The position numbers and the translations under genes are program-made. A stretch of 62,538 bases of DNA from an uncultured Eubacteriales bacterium (GTDB lineage: Bacteria > Bacillota > Clostridia > Oscillospirales > Acutalibacteraceae). The stretch lies in contig CAKTEU010000011.1 in NCBI GenBank assembly GCA_934552855.1, forward strand, positions 1 to 62,538, read 5' to 3'. The notes under the pieces are model-generated. The model searched no databases. It saw only the letters and a list, made by a program, of their open reading frames with translations, and was not told the DNA's origin. This document shows positions 25,738 through 35,394 of the stretch, in pieces. Position 1 is the stretch's first letter. Each line of letters starts with the position of its first letter.

Positions 25738-27216
25738 ATGACAGGCACTGATATTTATTCTTCAATTTCGTCCCGAACGCAGGGGGATATATACATCGGC
25801 GTTGTGGGTCCCGTCCGAACGGGAAAATCTTCGTTCATAAAACGTTTTATGGATGTTCTTGTTTTGCCGAATATCGGCGAACAGGCAAAGCGTGACCGTG
25901 CAACAGACGAGCTTCCGCAGTCTTCGTCCGGAAGAACAATAATGACAACCGAACCCAAATTTATTCCGGAAGATGCGGTTGAACTTACGCTTGAGGATAA
26001 GGCACGCTTCAATGTTCGGCTTATTGACTGCGTCGGATACATTGTTCCGAGCTCGCTCGGCTATATTGAAAACGAACAGCCGAGAATGGTTAAAACGCCG
26101 TGGTTTGAAGATGAAATTCCATTTAATATGGCTGCGGAAATCGGAACAAAAAAGGTTATTGACGAACATTCAACAATCGGGCTTGTTGTTACAACAGACG
26201 GCTCAATCGGTGACATTCCCCGTGAAGAATACGCCGAAGCGGAAGAAAGAGTGATAAACGAGCTGAAAGAAATTCAAAAACCGTTTATCGTTCTTCTCAA
26301 TTGCACCGACCCGAAAAGCGAAAGTGCGCAAAGACTTTCTTCGGAGCTTGAAAAAAAGTATTCGGTCAGTGTGCTTCCGGTCAACTGCATTGATCTTTCT
26401 GAAAACGAAATCACCGACATACTTCGTTCGCTTCTTTATGAATTTCCGCTGACAGAGATGAAGATAAATTTTGCCTCATGGATATCACGCCTTGAAAAGG
26501 GGCATTGGCTCAGAACCGAGATTTACTCTTCTGTTTTTGAAGCGGCAAAAACAATGAAAAAAGTCAGGGATGCCGAACGGTTTTCCTCCTGCGTTTCCGG
26601 TGCGGACGATATCACCGGAAGCAGAATTGAAAACATTGACCTTTCAAGCGGAAGCGTTACTGTCACCGTTTCGGTAAAACCGGAGCTGTTTTATAAAATA
26701 CTCACTGAAAAAACAGGACTTGAAATTAAAGACGAGCAAGGCCTTATGAGTGATATCATTGAGCTTTCAAAGATAAAAGAAGAATATGAACACTTCAAAA
26801 GCGCAATTGATGACTGCAAAAACACGGGTTACGGCATTGTTATGCCGACAATGGAAGAACTCACTCTTGAAGACCCGGAAATCATGAAGCAGGGCGGAAG
26901 ATACGGCGTTAGGCTCAAAGCGCAGGCACCGTCAATTCATATGATGCGCTGCAACATTTCAACCGAGGTTGCGCCGATTGTTGGAACGGAAAGCCAGTCG
27001 GAAGAACTTATAATGTATCTTCTCAAAGAATTTGAGGAGGATCCGTCAAAAATTTGGGAATCGAACATATTTGGAAAATCGCTCAATAGTCTTGTTAACG
27101 AAGGACTGCACAACAAGCTTTACAAAATGCCGACCGATGCACGCATGAAAATTCAGGAAACGCTTGAGCGTGTAATCAACGAAGGCTGTAGCGGACTGAT
27201 TTGTATTATACTTTAA
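25738..27216 (+). CDS. spoIVA: Stage IV sporulation protein A (spore coat ATPase)
   Basis: A 492-residue protein, the same length as B. subtilis SpoIVA. It is a morphogenetic ATPase that polymerises on the forespore membrane to form the basement layer of the coat. The N-terminal P-loop is GVVGPVRTGKSSFI, followed by SSGRTIMTTEPKF (Walker B-like and sensor region) and the LIDCVGYIVPS block. The C-terminal end SGLICIIL is the usual membrane-targeting tail. The ATG at 25738 is 7 bases after GGAGG; the ATG at 25732 is too close. A sigma-E-like promoter lies upstream. This gene is strong evidence that the organism sporulates. Confidence 0.98.
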   Translation: MTGTDIYSSISSRTQGDIYIGVVGPVRTGKSSFIKRFMDVLVLPNIGEQAKRDRATDELPQSSSGRTIMTTEPKFIPEDAVELTLEDKARFNVRLIDCVGYIVPSSLGYIENEQPRMVKTPWFEDEIPFNMAAEIGTKKVIDEHSTIGLVVTTDGSIGDIPREEYAEAEERVINELKEIQKPFIVLLNCTDPKSESAQRLSSELEKKYSVSVLPVNCIDLSENEITDILRSLLYEFPLTEMKINFASWISRLEKGHWLRTEIYSSVFEAAKTMKKVRDAERFSSCVSGADDITGSRIENIDLSSGSVTVTVSVKPELFYKILTEKTGLEIKDEQGLMSDIIELSKIKEEYEHFKSAIDDCKNTGYGIVMPTMEELTLEDPEIMKQGGRYGVRLKAQAPSIHMMRCNISTEVAPIVGTESQSEELIMYLLKEFEEDPSKIWESNIFGKSLNSLVNEGLHNKLYKMPTDARMKIQETLERVINEGCSGLICIIL

Positions 27217-27235
27217 CCGTAAATTTTACATAAAA

Positions 27236-27458
27236 AGAGACTGTCGCATTTAGCGCAGAACAAAGAGTAAAAAGTCAAAATTAAAAATATAATTTACGGA
27301 TGCCGTCAAAAAGAAAGTATACCGTGAATTACAGCTTTATTTTTAAATCCAATAGGAATTATTTTTACTCTTTTAAGCGTTTTTTTACCCGCTCGCAGTA
27401 TCTATATACAGCTTCGGGGTAAAGAAAACGCTTTCTGCATCTAAATGCGACAGCCTCT
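27236..27458 (-). repeat. MITE-like palindromic element, copy B (longest)
   Basis: This copy has the best terminal inverted repeats: AGAGACTGTCGCATTTAG (from 27236) and the complement of CTAAATGCGACAGCCTCT (ending 27458), 17 of 18 matching. Inner arms around 27285-27299 and 27322-27335 form a shorter stem. Its reverse complement aligns base for base with copy C, including AACGCTTAAAAGAGTAAAAA, but has an extra 75 bases on one side. It fills the whole spacer between the converging genes spoIVA and tatD. No protein is encoded. Confidence 0.8.
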
Positions 27459-27472
27459 TTGCTGTTAATTTG

Positions 27473-28240
27473 TTATATACCGAAAAGCATCTTTGTGTTT
27501 TCACGGCACTTGTCAATAAGCTTTTGGGTGTTCTCATCACGAATCTCTGCAAGCTTTTCTGCCGTATAAGCAATCATTGAGGAATCGCATCTTGTTCCTC
27601 TTAGCGGAACGGGAGCCATATAAGGACAGTCCGTTTCAAGCAAAAGCTTATCTTCCGGAACGATTGCGGCAACCTCAAGCGGCTTTCTTGCGTTTTTGAA
27701 CGTTACCGCTCCGCCGAGCCCGATGTACATTCCAAGCTTTAAAACCTCTTTTGCCATTTCGGCACTGCCGGAAAAGCAGTGAACAACGCCTTTCGGCTTA
27801 TACTTTTTGAGCAGGTTCATCGTGTCCTCATGCGCTTCTCGGTCGTGAACAATAATCGGAAGCGAAAGTTCGTTTGCAATAACAATCTGCTTTTCAAAAA
27901 ATTCAAGCTGAACTTCACGGGGCGAAAAATCATAGTGATAATCAAGCCCGATTTCGCCGACGGCAACAACCTTTTCCTTTGAATAAAGCACTTTGAGTTC
28001 TTCAAGGTCGGTTTCTTTTGCGTCTGCCGCTTCGTGAGGGTGAATACCGATTGCGGCAAAAACAAAGCCGAATTTTTCCGAAAGCTTTACAGCTTCAAGC
28101 GAAGAAGCCTTGTCACAGCCGCAGTCAATCACGCCGCAAACTCCGTTTTCGTGAAGTTTAAGGAGAGTTTCCTCCCTGTCCTCGCTGAATTTTTCGTCGT
28201 CGTAATGTGAGTGAGTGTCAAAAATATTCTTGTAACTCAT
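27473..28240 (-). CDS. tatD: TatD-family metal-dependent hydrolase
   Basis: A 255-residue TIM-barrel hydrolase of the TatD DNase family. Metal ligands are visible in FDTHSHYDD, GEIGLDYH, HDREAHED, VHCFSGS and LETDCPYMAP. E. coli TatD is a 3'-5' exonuclease on DNA and RNA. The start ATG overlaps the metG stop codon (ATGA), so it is translated with metG; this metG-tatD pairing is conserved in Firmicutes. The MITE-like element just downstream may act as its terminator. Confidence 0.95.
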   Translation of the reverse strand: MSYKNIFDTHSHYDDEKFSEDREETLLKLHENGVCGVIDCGCDKASSLEAVKLSEKFGFVFAAIGIHPHEAADAKETDLEELKVLYSKEKVVAVGEIGLDYHYDFSPREVQLEFFEKQIVIANELSLPIIVHDREAHEDTMNLLKKYKPKGVVHCFSGSAEMAKEVLKLGMYIGLGGAVTFKNARKPLEVAAIVPEDKLLLETDCPYMAPVPLRGTRCDSSMIAYTAEKLAEIRDENTQKLIDKCRENTKMLFGI

Positions 28241-30174
28241 CTGACTTTTGCTCCGTTGGGCATACCGTCAACAAAAACAACCTTAACGTCGTCCTCACCG
28301 CAATCGCCGGCAAGAATCATTCCTGCGCTTTCAACGCCGCAAAGAACGGCAGGCTTGAGGTTTGAAACAACAATAACTTTTTTGCCGATGAGGTCTTCGG
28401 GTTTATACCATTTTGCAATTCCGGAAGCAACGGTTCTCGGCTTGTTTGTTCCGTCATTGAGCGTAAGCTTCAAAAGCTTTTTTGCACGCTTGACGGGAAC
28501 GCAGTCGGTAACTTCTGCAACACGAAGGTCAACCTTCGAGAAATCATCAATGCCGATTTGCGCAACGCCTTCAATTTCTTCAATTGTCTTTTCCTTTGCG
28601 GCGGCCTCCTTTTGCTTTTCGGCAATTTCGGAAAGCATCTTTTCCGCATCGATTCTTGCAAAGAGGGGAGTCGGAGTTTTAACGATTGTTCCGGGTTTGA
28701 AGCCGCCGAAAGCCGAAAGGCTGTCGTAATCGGTAACATCGCATGACATCTGCTCAAAAATCGCCTTTGAAGTGTCCGGCATAAACGGAGAAACAAGAAT
28801 GCCGATAAAGCGGATTCCTTCAAGAAGATTATAAAGAACCGTGCCGAGTCTTTCCTTTTTGCTTTCGTCTTTTGCAAGTGCCCAGGGAGCGGTTTCGTCA
28901 ATATACTTGTTGCAGCGTTTTGCAAGGTTCATAACGGCTTCAACCGCATCGGCCATGTGATAGCTGTTGATGTTTTCGTCAACGCCTTTGACTGCTGCAG
29001 CGGCAGCGGCCTTAAGCTCGCTGTCAAGCTCATCTTGTGCTGTCGGTGCGGGAACAACACCGTCAAAGTACTTGTTTGTCATCGCAATAGTGCGGTTAAC
29101 AAGGTTTCCGAGCGTGTTTGCAAGGTCGCTGTTATATCTTTCAATGATGGTTTCATATGAAATTGAACCGTCGTTTGCGTGCGGCATTTCGGCAAGAAGA
29201 TAGTATCTTACCGCATCAACGCCGAGAAGCTTAACAAGGTCGTCGGCATAGATAACGTTGCCCTTTGATTTTGACATTTTGTCCGTTCCGAAAAGGAGCC
29301 ACGGGTGACCGTATACCTGCTTTGGAAGCGGCTCGCCGAGTGCCATGAGCATAATTGGCCAGTAAATTGTGTGGAAGCGAACAATGTCCTTTCCGATGAT
29401 GTGAACGTCCGCAGGCCAGTACTTTTTGTAAAGCTCGCCGCTGCCGTCGGGGTCGTAGCCGAGGGCGGTGATGTAGTTTGAAAGCGCATCAATCCAAACA
29501 TAGATAACGTGCTTTTCATCAAACGTTACGGGGATACCCCATTTGAACGAGGTGCGGGAAACGCAAAGGTCCTGAAGTCCCGGCTTGATGAAGTTGTTGA
29601 GCATTTCCTTCTTTCTGCTTTCGGGATAGATGAAATGTTCGTTTTCTTCAATATAATCTTCAAGCTGTTTTTGATACTTTGAAAGGCGAAGGAAGTAAGC
29701 TTCTTCCTTTGCTTTTTTTACTTCACGGCCGCAGTCCGGGCATTTTCCGTCAACAAGCTGAGCCTCTGTCCAAAACGATTCGCACGGAGTGCAGTAAAGT
29801 CCCTCATATTCGCTTTTGTAAATGTCACCTTGGTCATAAAGCTTTTTGAAAATCTTTTGAACAACCTTTTCGTGGTAATCGTCGGTGGTTCTGATGAACT
29901 TGTCATAGGTGGTGTTGAGTGTGTCGCAGATTCCCTTGATTTCGCCTGCAACCTTGTCAACATATTCTTTCGGCGTTACGCCGGCAGCTTTTGCATATTC
30001 TTCAATTTTTTGACCGTGTTCGTCGGTTCCGGTGAGCATGAAAACGTCATATCCGCAAAGACGCTTATAGCGTGCGATTGCATCGGTGAGAACAATTTCA
30101 TAGCTGTTGCCGATGTGCGGCTTTCTTGAGGTATAGGCGATTGCCGTTGTGATGTAAAACTTTCCTTTATTCAT
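28237..30174 (-). CDS. metG: Methionyl-tRNA synthetase
   Basis: A 645-residue class I synthetase charging tRNA-Met. The HIGH-type motif is PHIGNSYE, and the KMSKS loop is TDKMSKSKGN. A zinc knuckle has CTPCESFW and CPDCGREV. The anticodon-binding helical domain follows, and residues about 535-645 form the C-terminal tRNA-binding (EMAP II/Trbp111-like) domain for dimerisation (DFSKVDLRVAEVTDCVPVK). The gap to the upstream gene is only 62 bases from stop to start, with no T-box leader or terminator, so it may be co-transcribed with the glucosaminidase. Confidence 0.97.
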   Translation of the reverse strand: MNKGKFYITTAIAYTSRKPHIGNSYEIVLTDAIARYKRLCGYDVFMLTGTDEHGQKIEEYAKAAGVTPKEYVDKVAGEIKGICDTLNTTYDKFIRTTDDYHEKVVQKIFKKLYDQGDIYKSEYEGLYCTPCESFWTEAQLVDGKCPDCGREVKKAKEEAYFLRLSKYQKQLEDYIEENEHFIYPESRKKEMLNNFIKPGLQDLCVSRTSFKWGIPVTFDEKHVIYVWIDALSNYITALGYDPDGSGELYKKYWPADVHIIGKDIVRFHTIYWPIMLMALGEPLPKQVYGHPWLLFGTDKMSKSKGNVIYADDLVKLLGVDAVRYYLLAEMPHANDGSISYETIIERYNSDLANTLGNLVNRTIAMTNKYFDGVVPAPTAQDELDSELKAAAAAAVKGVDENINSYHMADAVEAVMNLAKRCNKYIDETAPWALAKDESKKERLGTVLYNLLEGIRFIGILVSPFMPDTSKAIFEQMSCDVTDYDSLSAFGGFKPGTIVKTPTPLFARIDAEKMLSEIAEKQKEAAAKEKTIEEIEGVAQIGIDDFSKVDLRVAEVTDCVPVKRAKKLLKLTLNDGTNKPRTVASGIAKWYKPEDLIGKKVIVVSNLKPAVLCGVESAGMILAGDCGEDDVKVVFVDGMPNGAKVR

Positions 30175-30214
30175 GGCTTGTGTTCCATCTCTCTTTCTTA
30201 ATATTTGTATGCTT

Positions 30215-33115
30215 TTATTTTAACTTGACTGTTATCGGCTTTGAGGCGTTGCCAAAGTAATTGCCGCCGTGGCGAATGAAGGCTTTGACAATGAGCTTTT
30301 CCTCTTTTGCACCGCTTTTTGCTTTGAGGCGATAGGCGGTGTCTCTTATTGTTGCAACCTTGACATATGAGTTCGTCTTTTTATCGAGCCTGAAAATGCG
30401 ATAGCCGTAAGTGCCGCTCACCTTGCTCCATGAAAGGGTGTAAGCCGAGGAGGAGACGTTTTTCGCTTTGACATTTTTTACCATTGCCGGGGCGGTAATG
30501 GCTTCAAACTCGGGCGAATACGAAGAAAAATACATATTTTCGCCGATGCTTACAAATGCACGAACCTTGTATTTTGCTGTTTTTCCCTGTTTAAGACCGG
30601 TGACGGAAAGGCGGTTTTCTTCGGTATCTTTAAAGAAAACATATCTTTTCTTCGCCGCATCATATTTAAAGACTCTGTAACCGTCTGCACCGGCAACCTT
30701 TTTCCAGCGAAGAGTATAGCTTTTCGGTTTTGTTTCCGCCTGCCATATTCTTGCAACAACACCGGGAAGGGTTGAAGCGGAAATTTCACCGGAGGACGAG
30801 CCGTGAAAACTTTGTCCGTTCAAAGAGGTATATGCACCGACTTTGTAAATGCTGCGGCTTCCGGTTTTGAGACCTGTCACAGTATATGACGTTTTTGTTG
30901 TTGAACCGATTTTTTCAAACTTTCCGGTTGAAGAAGAAAACTTATAAACAGTATAGCCGCTTGCACCGTGAACCTTGCTCCACGAAAGCGTGTAACCGGT
31001 TTCCTTAACTGCGGAAAGAGTCGGCGTTTTTACTGCACCCGGTGCGGTAACGGCAGAAAATTCCGGCGAATAACCGCCGCTAAGCCTTCCTGCGCTTACG
31101 TTGACAAAAGCAAGAACCTTGTATTTGTCCTTTTGCGCCGGAGAAAGGGCAAGAATTTCGGTTTTAGGTTCTGTTGTTTCTTCAAGCTTTATGAATTTTT
31201 CGCTTGTTGTGTCATACTTGTAAACGATGTATCCGGAAGCGCCGCTTACTTTGTTCCATGTGAGCGTATATCTGTCGGTGGAAACCGCAGACTGCGACAG
31301 TCCGCCGGGAGCGGAAGGCAAGGTTGCGGCAACAATGCTTTTTGAAAAATCAGACATGAAAACCGTTTCGCCAACTTTTTTTCTTGCCTTGACCGCATAG
31401 GTTGCCGTGTTTCCCGCCGAGCCGGGAGAAACGGTGTATTTTGCTGCCGTTGTTGTTTTCAATGCGGTATAGGTTTTGCTTTCGCTGTCGTATCTGTAAA
31501 CAGTATAGCCCGTTGCACCCTCGGATTTTTGCCAGCTTAAAGTGAAAGACGAGGTTGTTGTGTTGCTTTGCTTGAGGTCAAGAACCGCAGCCGGAGCACC
31601 TGTGTCGGTAACAGTATATTTTGCAACCGAAAAACGTCCCGTTGAGTCATAGGCAGCAATTTCAACCGTGCCCTTTTTCAAAAAGCTGATAACGTTCCCG
31701 TCAACCTTTGCAACCTGCTCGTTGAAGGAAAGGAGCTTCAGTGCTTTTTTTCCGCTGAACGTCGGTTCATATGCGCCCTTGTTTACGGCAACGGAGGAGG
31801 TGATTTTTACAAAGCTTTTCGGAACATATCCCGTGTAGCTTTTGCCTTGATAAGAAAAGCTGATTTTATGCCAAAACGGATAATTGAGAACATTCTGATA
31901 ATAAAGCGCATCGGTTTCAACCGTGTCAAGAACGGTAACCTTTGTTCCGGAGGGAAGCATAAAATCAAAGCGTTCGTTGTTTGTTGAAGGACCCTTTCTG
32001 ACATTGATGTTTCCGTCGGTGTCAATAATGCCCGAAAGGTTTGCTGCATCGCTTAAAGTGATTTTTCCGTCCGTTCCGCTTGCGTCGTCCATATTTTTGA
32101 AAACGGGAATCGAAAAAACAAATTTGTTGTCAATAAGATTTGCCGAATCATAGGAATCAAACGAAAAGTAAGCCTGAAAAGCAGCGGCGCAAACGTTTGT
32201 CATGTACTGATGGTTATAGACACCGTAAGAGCTTTGCGGATTGACGTTGAATTTTTGAAGATAGGCGGTGAACTGACCTTGGGCAATATATGAGCTTGCA
32301 ACAAACTCAGCTCCGCCGATGATTGATTTTTTCGGCGTTGTCCACGGGCGGGAATAGGTCGTTCCGTTCTTTGCCCAGTAAAGTCCGCGTTCAATCGCTC
32401 CGGCTCCGTCGGAGGCTCCGATATTGTAAAAATTATAAATGCCGGGATAGGTGGCGTTTTTGCCGCTTGTTGCGCTTGTTCCGTTTCCGATTTCACCACG
32501 GATTTTTGCGGCAAGATAACAGGGGTTAATGTTGTTTTCTTTTCCGGCTTGACAGATCACCGTCGAATACTTTTCGTTTGTTTTTATGAGCTTTCCTTTG
32601 GCGTTGTAATAGGAAATTTTTGTGTTATACATGAAAGTTCCCCGAAGAACATATTCAACCGCTTCTTCGTCAAAGCTTTCGTCATATGAAAGGTCTTCAA
32701 ACTGAAAAATTCCGTATTCATTGAGGAAGTTCCTCGGATCCATGTAATAAGCAACGGCAAGACGGTTCGCCGTGACAAAGCCGCCGTCCTTTTGAATATA
32801 GGTTTTTGAGGAATAGTTGTAATCGCCTTCTTTAACGCTTTTGAAAATGTTTGTGCAGTAGGACGGAAAAAGGCTTCTTTTGCCGGTCATTTCCGTGTCA
32901 ACGGCGGTGTTCCAATCAAGACCGGTTTCAAAGGCGTTGAAAACCCAGCTCGGGTGTTCTTTGTGAAGAGTACGAAGAGCGGCACGGTAGCTTTTCGGAA
33001 AAGCGGAAAGCGATTTTTCAAATTCATTGTCTGCGCCGAGCGAAAAAACGGGCAAAACAAATGCAAGCGTCAAAGCGCAAAGAATAAGAGAGACAAGTTT
33101 TTTACTTCTTTTCAT
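30215..33115 (-). CDS. Secreted N-acetylglucosaminidase with SH3b and FnIII repeats
   Basis: A 966-residue exported protein with a Sec signal peptide (basic MKRSKKL then a hydrophobic core, cleavage near FSLGA). Residues about 30-330 match the glucosaminidase region of LytD/LytG-like autolysins (HPSWVFNAFETGLDWNTAV, AAKIRGEIGNG, YPGIYNFYNIGA, FVASSYI). An SH3b domain follows (NINVRKGPST), then about five fibronectin type III-like modules sharing Tyr-x-Leu-x-Trp-x-Lys-Val and Gly-Tyr-x-Val-Tyr patterns. It likely cleaves or remodels the cell wall. The ATG at 33115 is 8 bases after GGGAGGTG, and the upstream open frame is not used. Its position ahead of metG is unusual. Confidence 0.85.
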   Translation of the reverse strand: MKRSKKLVSLILCALTLAFVLPVFSLGADNEFEKSLSAFPKSYRAALRTLHKEHPSWVFNAFETGLDWNTAVDTEMTGKRSLFPSYCTNIFKSVKEGDYNYSSKTYIQKDGGFVTANRLAVAYYMDPRNFLNEYGIFQFEDLSYDESFDEEAVEYVLRGTFMYNTKISYYNAKGKLIKTNEKYSTVICQAGKENNINPCYLAAKIRGEIGNGTSATSGKNATYPGIYNFYNIGASDGAGAIERGLYWAKNGTTYSRPWTTPKKSIIGGAEFVASSYIAQGQFTAYLQKFNVNPQSSYGVYNHQYMTNVCAAAFQAYFSFDSYDSANLIDNKFVFSIPVFKNMDDASGTDGKITLSDAANLSGIIDTDGNINVRKGPSTNNERFDFMLPSGTKVTVLDTVETDALYYQNVLNYPFWHKISFSYQGKSYTGYVPKSFVKITSSVAVNKGAYEPTFSGKKALKLLSFNEQVAKVDGNVISFLKKGTVEIAAYDSTGRFSVAKYTVTDTGAPAAVLDLKQSNTTTSSFTLSWQKSEGATGYTVYRYDSESKTYTALKTTTAAKYTVSPGSAGNTATYAVKARKKVGETVFMSDFSKSIVAATLPSAPGGLSQSAVSTDRYTLTWNKVSGASGYIVYKYDTTSEKFIKLEETTEPKTEILALSPAQKDKYKVLAFVNVSAGRLSGGYSPEFSAVTAPGAVKTPTLSAVKETGYTLSWSKVHGASGYTVYKFSSSTGKFEKIGSTTKTSYTVTGLKTGSRSIYKVGAYTSLNGQSFHGSSSGEISASTLPGVVARIWQAETKPKSYTLRWKKVAGADGYRVFKYDAAKKRYVFFKDTEENRLSVTGLKQGKTAKYKVRAFVSIGENMYFSSYSPEFEAITAPAMVKNVKAKNVSSSAYTLSWSKVSGTYGYRIFRLDKKTNSYVKVATIRDTAYRLKAKSGAKEEKLIVKAFIRHGGNYFGNASKPITVKLK

Positions 33116-33194
33116 TTTGTGGGCACCTCCCTGTGTCCTTGAGCCGGCTTTGTTCAAAACGCTGCGTTTCAAGCAAAACAGACTTTATGCTTTG

Positions 33195-33222
33195 GAAAAA
33201 AGCTGCCGCAAATGCGACAGCT
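33195..33222 (-). terminator. Terminator of the DivIVA-like gene
   Basis: On the minus strand AGCTGTCGCA pairs with TGCGGCAGCT (one G-U pair) and is followed by six T. The stem sequence CTGTCGCATTTG resembles the end of the MITE-like family, so it may derive from one. Confidence 0.75.
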
Positions 33223-33245
33223 GATTGCAGTCCCTTTTTGTGTTT

Positions 33246-33899
33246 TTAATTGAACATATTATCCGAAAGAAGACCGTCAAGGCAGGACTTTTCGTTTTTC
33301 TTTTCGGTTTCTTTTTTAATTTCGGCTTCAGCCGAAGCAAGAAGACCGTCAATGAATGAAAGAATGCTTTTTGCATCGGTTTCCGAAAGCCTTTTTTCTT
33401 CTGATTTTTTCGGCTCTTCGCTTTTTTCAAAATCGGCGGGAGCAGAGGTTTCGGTTTCGGGTTGAGCGATTGTCACGGCAAAACTGTTTTCCGAAATTTT
33501 TTCAATAAAGGTTGAAAGGTTGTCGCAAATTTCGTCCGCAACCTTTTTGAGCCGGTCGGTTGCAAGATTAATTTCGCAAAGCGAGCTGTTTTCGCTTTTT
33601 TCGGTCAATGCGGCTTTTTCTTTTTCAAGCTGTTCTTCTGCGTCCTTTGCGGCTTTTTTGCTCATCATTGAATTTTCAACCGCTTCTTCGGCCTTTTTGT
33701 TTGCTTCAAAAAGTTTTTTGTCCGCCGTGCGAAGCTCGCCTTCAAGCTTTGTAATTTTTTCGTTCAGCTCTTTAACGGTCAGTTCAACCTGAGCGCGGTA
33801 TTCAAAAAAGTCGTTTTTCATGTTTTCAATATAATCAATAACGTCATCTCTGTTAAAACCGCCGAAAACATTTTTTCTGAAAAGCTTTTCATTGCTCAT
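33246..33899 (-). CDS. Second DivIVA-like coiled-coil protein
   Basis: A 217-residue protein. The start MSNEKLFRKNVFGGFNRDDV plus DYIENMK matches the DivIVA-type membrane-binding head. A coiled coil follows (about residues 35-110), then an acidic Ser/Glu/Lys-rich linker, then a short helical C-terminus. It lacks the long Ala-rich coil of the divIVA product at 20464. The role is unknown; DivIVA paralogues often act in division, polarity or sporulation. A GAGGG site precedes the ATG. A terminator ends the gene before the glucosaminidase, so the two are separate units. Confidence 0.75.
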   Translation of the reverse strand: MSNEKLFRKNVFGGFNRDDVIDYIENMKNDFFEYRAQVELTVKELNEKITKLEGELRTADKKLFEANKKAEEAVENSMMSKKAAKDAEEQLEKEKAALTEKSENSSLCEINLATDRLKKVADEICDNLSTFIEKISENSFAVTIAQPETETSAPADFEKSEEPKKSEEKRLSETDAKSILSFIDGLLASAEAEIKKETEKKNEKSCLDGLLSDNMFN

Positions 33900-33991
33900 T
33901 AAACATCCCTCAAATCTAAAATATCTCTGAAAACAGATTGCAAAAACTTAAATATATGATAACATAAAACAGCCCATGATTTCAACCACTC

Positions 33992-34019
33992 TTGAAAAAT
34001 TTATTATAATCAGTATAAT
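33992..34019 (+). promoter_or_regulatory. Promoter of cca
   Basis: TTGAAA (33992-33997), 16-base spacer, TATAAT (34014-34019), 38 bases before the cca start. The region also holds the upstream part of the divergent DivIVA-like gene, for which I see no clear promoter. Confidence 0.6.
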
Positions 34020-34056
34020 AATAGCGGTGTAATTTTCATGGAAAGACGGTGAGTTT

Positions 34057-35382
34057 ATGGCTGAGCTTGAAAAAATAGGCAAGAAGGCGGTTGAAATGCT
34101 CAAAAAAAGCGGCTTTTCAGCCTTCCTTGTCGGCGGTTCGGTCAGAGACCGTTTGATGAAAAGACCAGTTCACGATATTGATATTGCTTCTTCTGCGCTT
34201 CCTCGGGAAGCAATGAAGGTTTTTGAAAGCAATACCGTTGTTCCGACCGGGCTTAAACACGGAACGGTTACCGTTATTTTTGAAAACGTTCCGGTTGAAA
34301 TCACAACCTTCAGAACCGAGGAAGGATATCAAGACAACCGCCACCCGGATAAAGTTGTTTTTTCAAAGAATATCCTTGACGACCTTTCACGCCGTGATTT
34401 TACAATGAATGCAATTGCCGAAGACGAAAACGGCGTTTTGCTTGATCCTTTCGGCGGAAAAGGGGATATTGAAAGAAAAATTATTCGCTGCGTCGGCAAC
34501 CCGGAAACACGCTTTTGTGAAGATTCGCTTCGCATTCTTCGTGCGCTTCGGTTTTCTTCCGTACTCGGATTTTCAATTGAAAAAAAGACCGCACAGTCGA
34601 TTAGAGACTGCAGGTCTCTTCTTGAAAATCTTTCGCCTGAGCGTATTTCTTCCGAGCTTTCGCTGCTTTTGTGCGGCAAAAATGCTCCTGCGGTACTGCT
34701 TTCCTATCCGGAAGTTTTTGGCGTTGTTGTGCCGCTTCTTTCGCCCATGGTCGGCTTTGTTCAGCATAACCGCCATCACCGCTTTGACGTTTTTGAACAC
34801 ACGGTGAATGTTTTAAAAAACGTTCGTCCCGTGCCGTATATGCGCCTTGCGGCTCTTTTTCATGATTGCGCAAAGCCGCTTTGCTTTTCGCTTGACGAAA
34901 AAGGAGAGGGTCATTTTTACTCTCATGCGCCAAAGGGAGCGGCGATTGCAAAAAACGAGCTTATTCGCCTCAGGTTTGACAACGACACAATCGAAAAAGC
35001 GGTTAAGCTCATAAAAATTCACGATTCGCCGATTGAATGCAGTGAAGTTGCCGTTAAAAAAAAGCTTCGCCGCTTGGGTGAAAAAACATTCTTTGACCTT
35101 GTTGAGCTTCAGCGTGCCGACAACCTTGCTCAAAGCGAAGAGTTCCGTTTCCGCCAAAAAAACTTTGATTACCTTGAAAAAACGGCAAAAGAAGTTCTTG
35201 AAGAAAACGAATGCTTTTCGCTTCGTTCGCTTGCGGTCAACGGTAATGATATGCTCTCGCTCGGCTTTTTTGGAAAAGAGGTTGGCGATGTTCTCAATTT
35301 TCTTGTTGAAAAAGTGATTGAGGGAAAGCTTGAAAACAAAAAAGAAGCATTGATTGAAGAAGCGAAAAGACGGTTGAATTAA
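34057..35382 (+). CDS. cca: CCA tRNA nucleotidyltransferase with HD domain
   Basis: A 441-residue class II nucleotidyltransferase that adds or repairs the CCA end of tRNAs. The head has LVGGSVRDRLM and the metal site HDIDIASSA (Asp-x-Asp), followed by RRDFTMNAIA, which is the nucleotide-selecting region. The C-terminal part contains an HD domain, with LAALFHDCAKP carrying the His-Asp pair and a later HSHAPKGA-like metal-binding segment (FYSHAPKGAAI), likely a 2',3'-cyclic phosphodiesterase or phosphatase. A weak GGTGAG precedes the ATG. It is a single gene with its own promoter. Confidence 0.95.
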   Translation: MAELEKIGKKAVEMLKKSGFSAFLVGGSVRDRLMKRPVHDIDIASSALPREAMKVFESNTVVPTGLKHGTVTVIFENVPVEITTFRTEEGYQDNRHPDKVVFSKNILDDLSRRDFTMNAIAEDENGVLLDPFGGKGDIERKIIRCVGNPETRFCEDSLRILRALRFSSVLGFSIEKKTAQSIRDCRSLLENLSPERISSELSLLLCGKNAPAVLLSYPEVFGVVVPLLSPMVGFVQHNRHHRFDVFEHTVNVLKNVRPVPYMRLAALFHDCAKPLCFSLDEKGEGHFYSHAPKGAAIAKNELIRLRFDNDTIEKAVKLIKIHDSPIECSEVAVKKKLRRLGEKTFFDLVELQRADNLAQSEEFRFRQKNFDYLEKTAKEVLEENECFSLRSLAVNGNDMLSLGFFGKEVGDVLNFLVEKVIEGKLENKKEALIEEAKRRLN

Positions 35383-35394
35383 TATGTCGGCATA

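Noticed and set aside
30175..30214. T-box leader before metG
   Set aside because: Only 40 bases separate the upstream gene from metG, too short for a T-box, and no specifier or antiterminator motif is seen.
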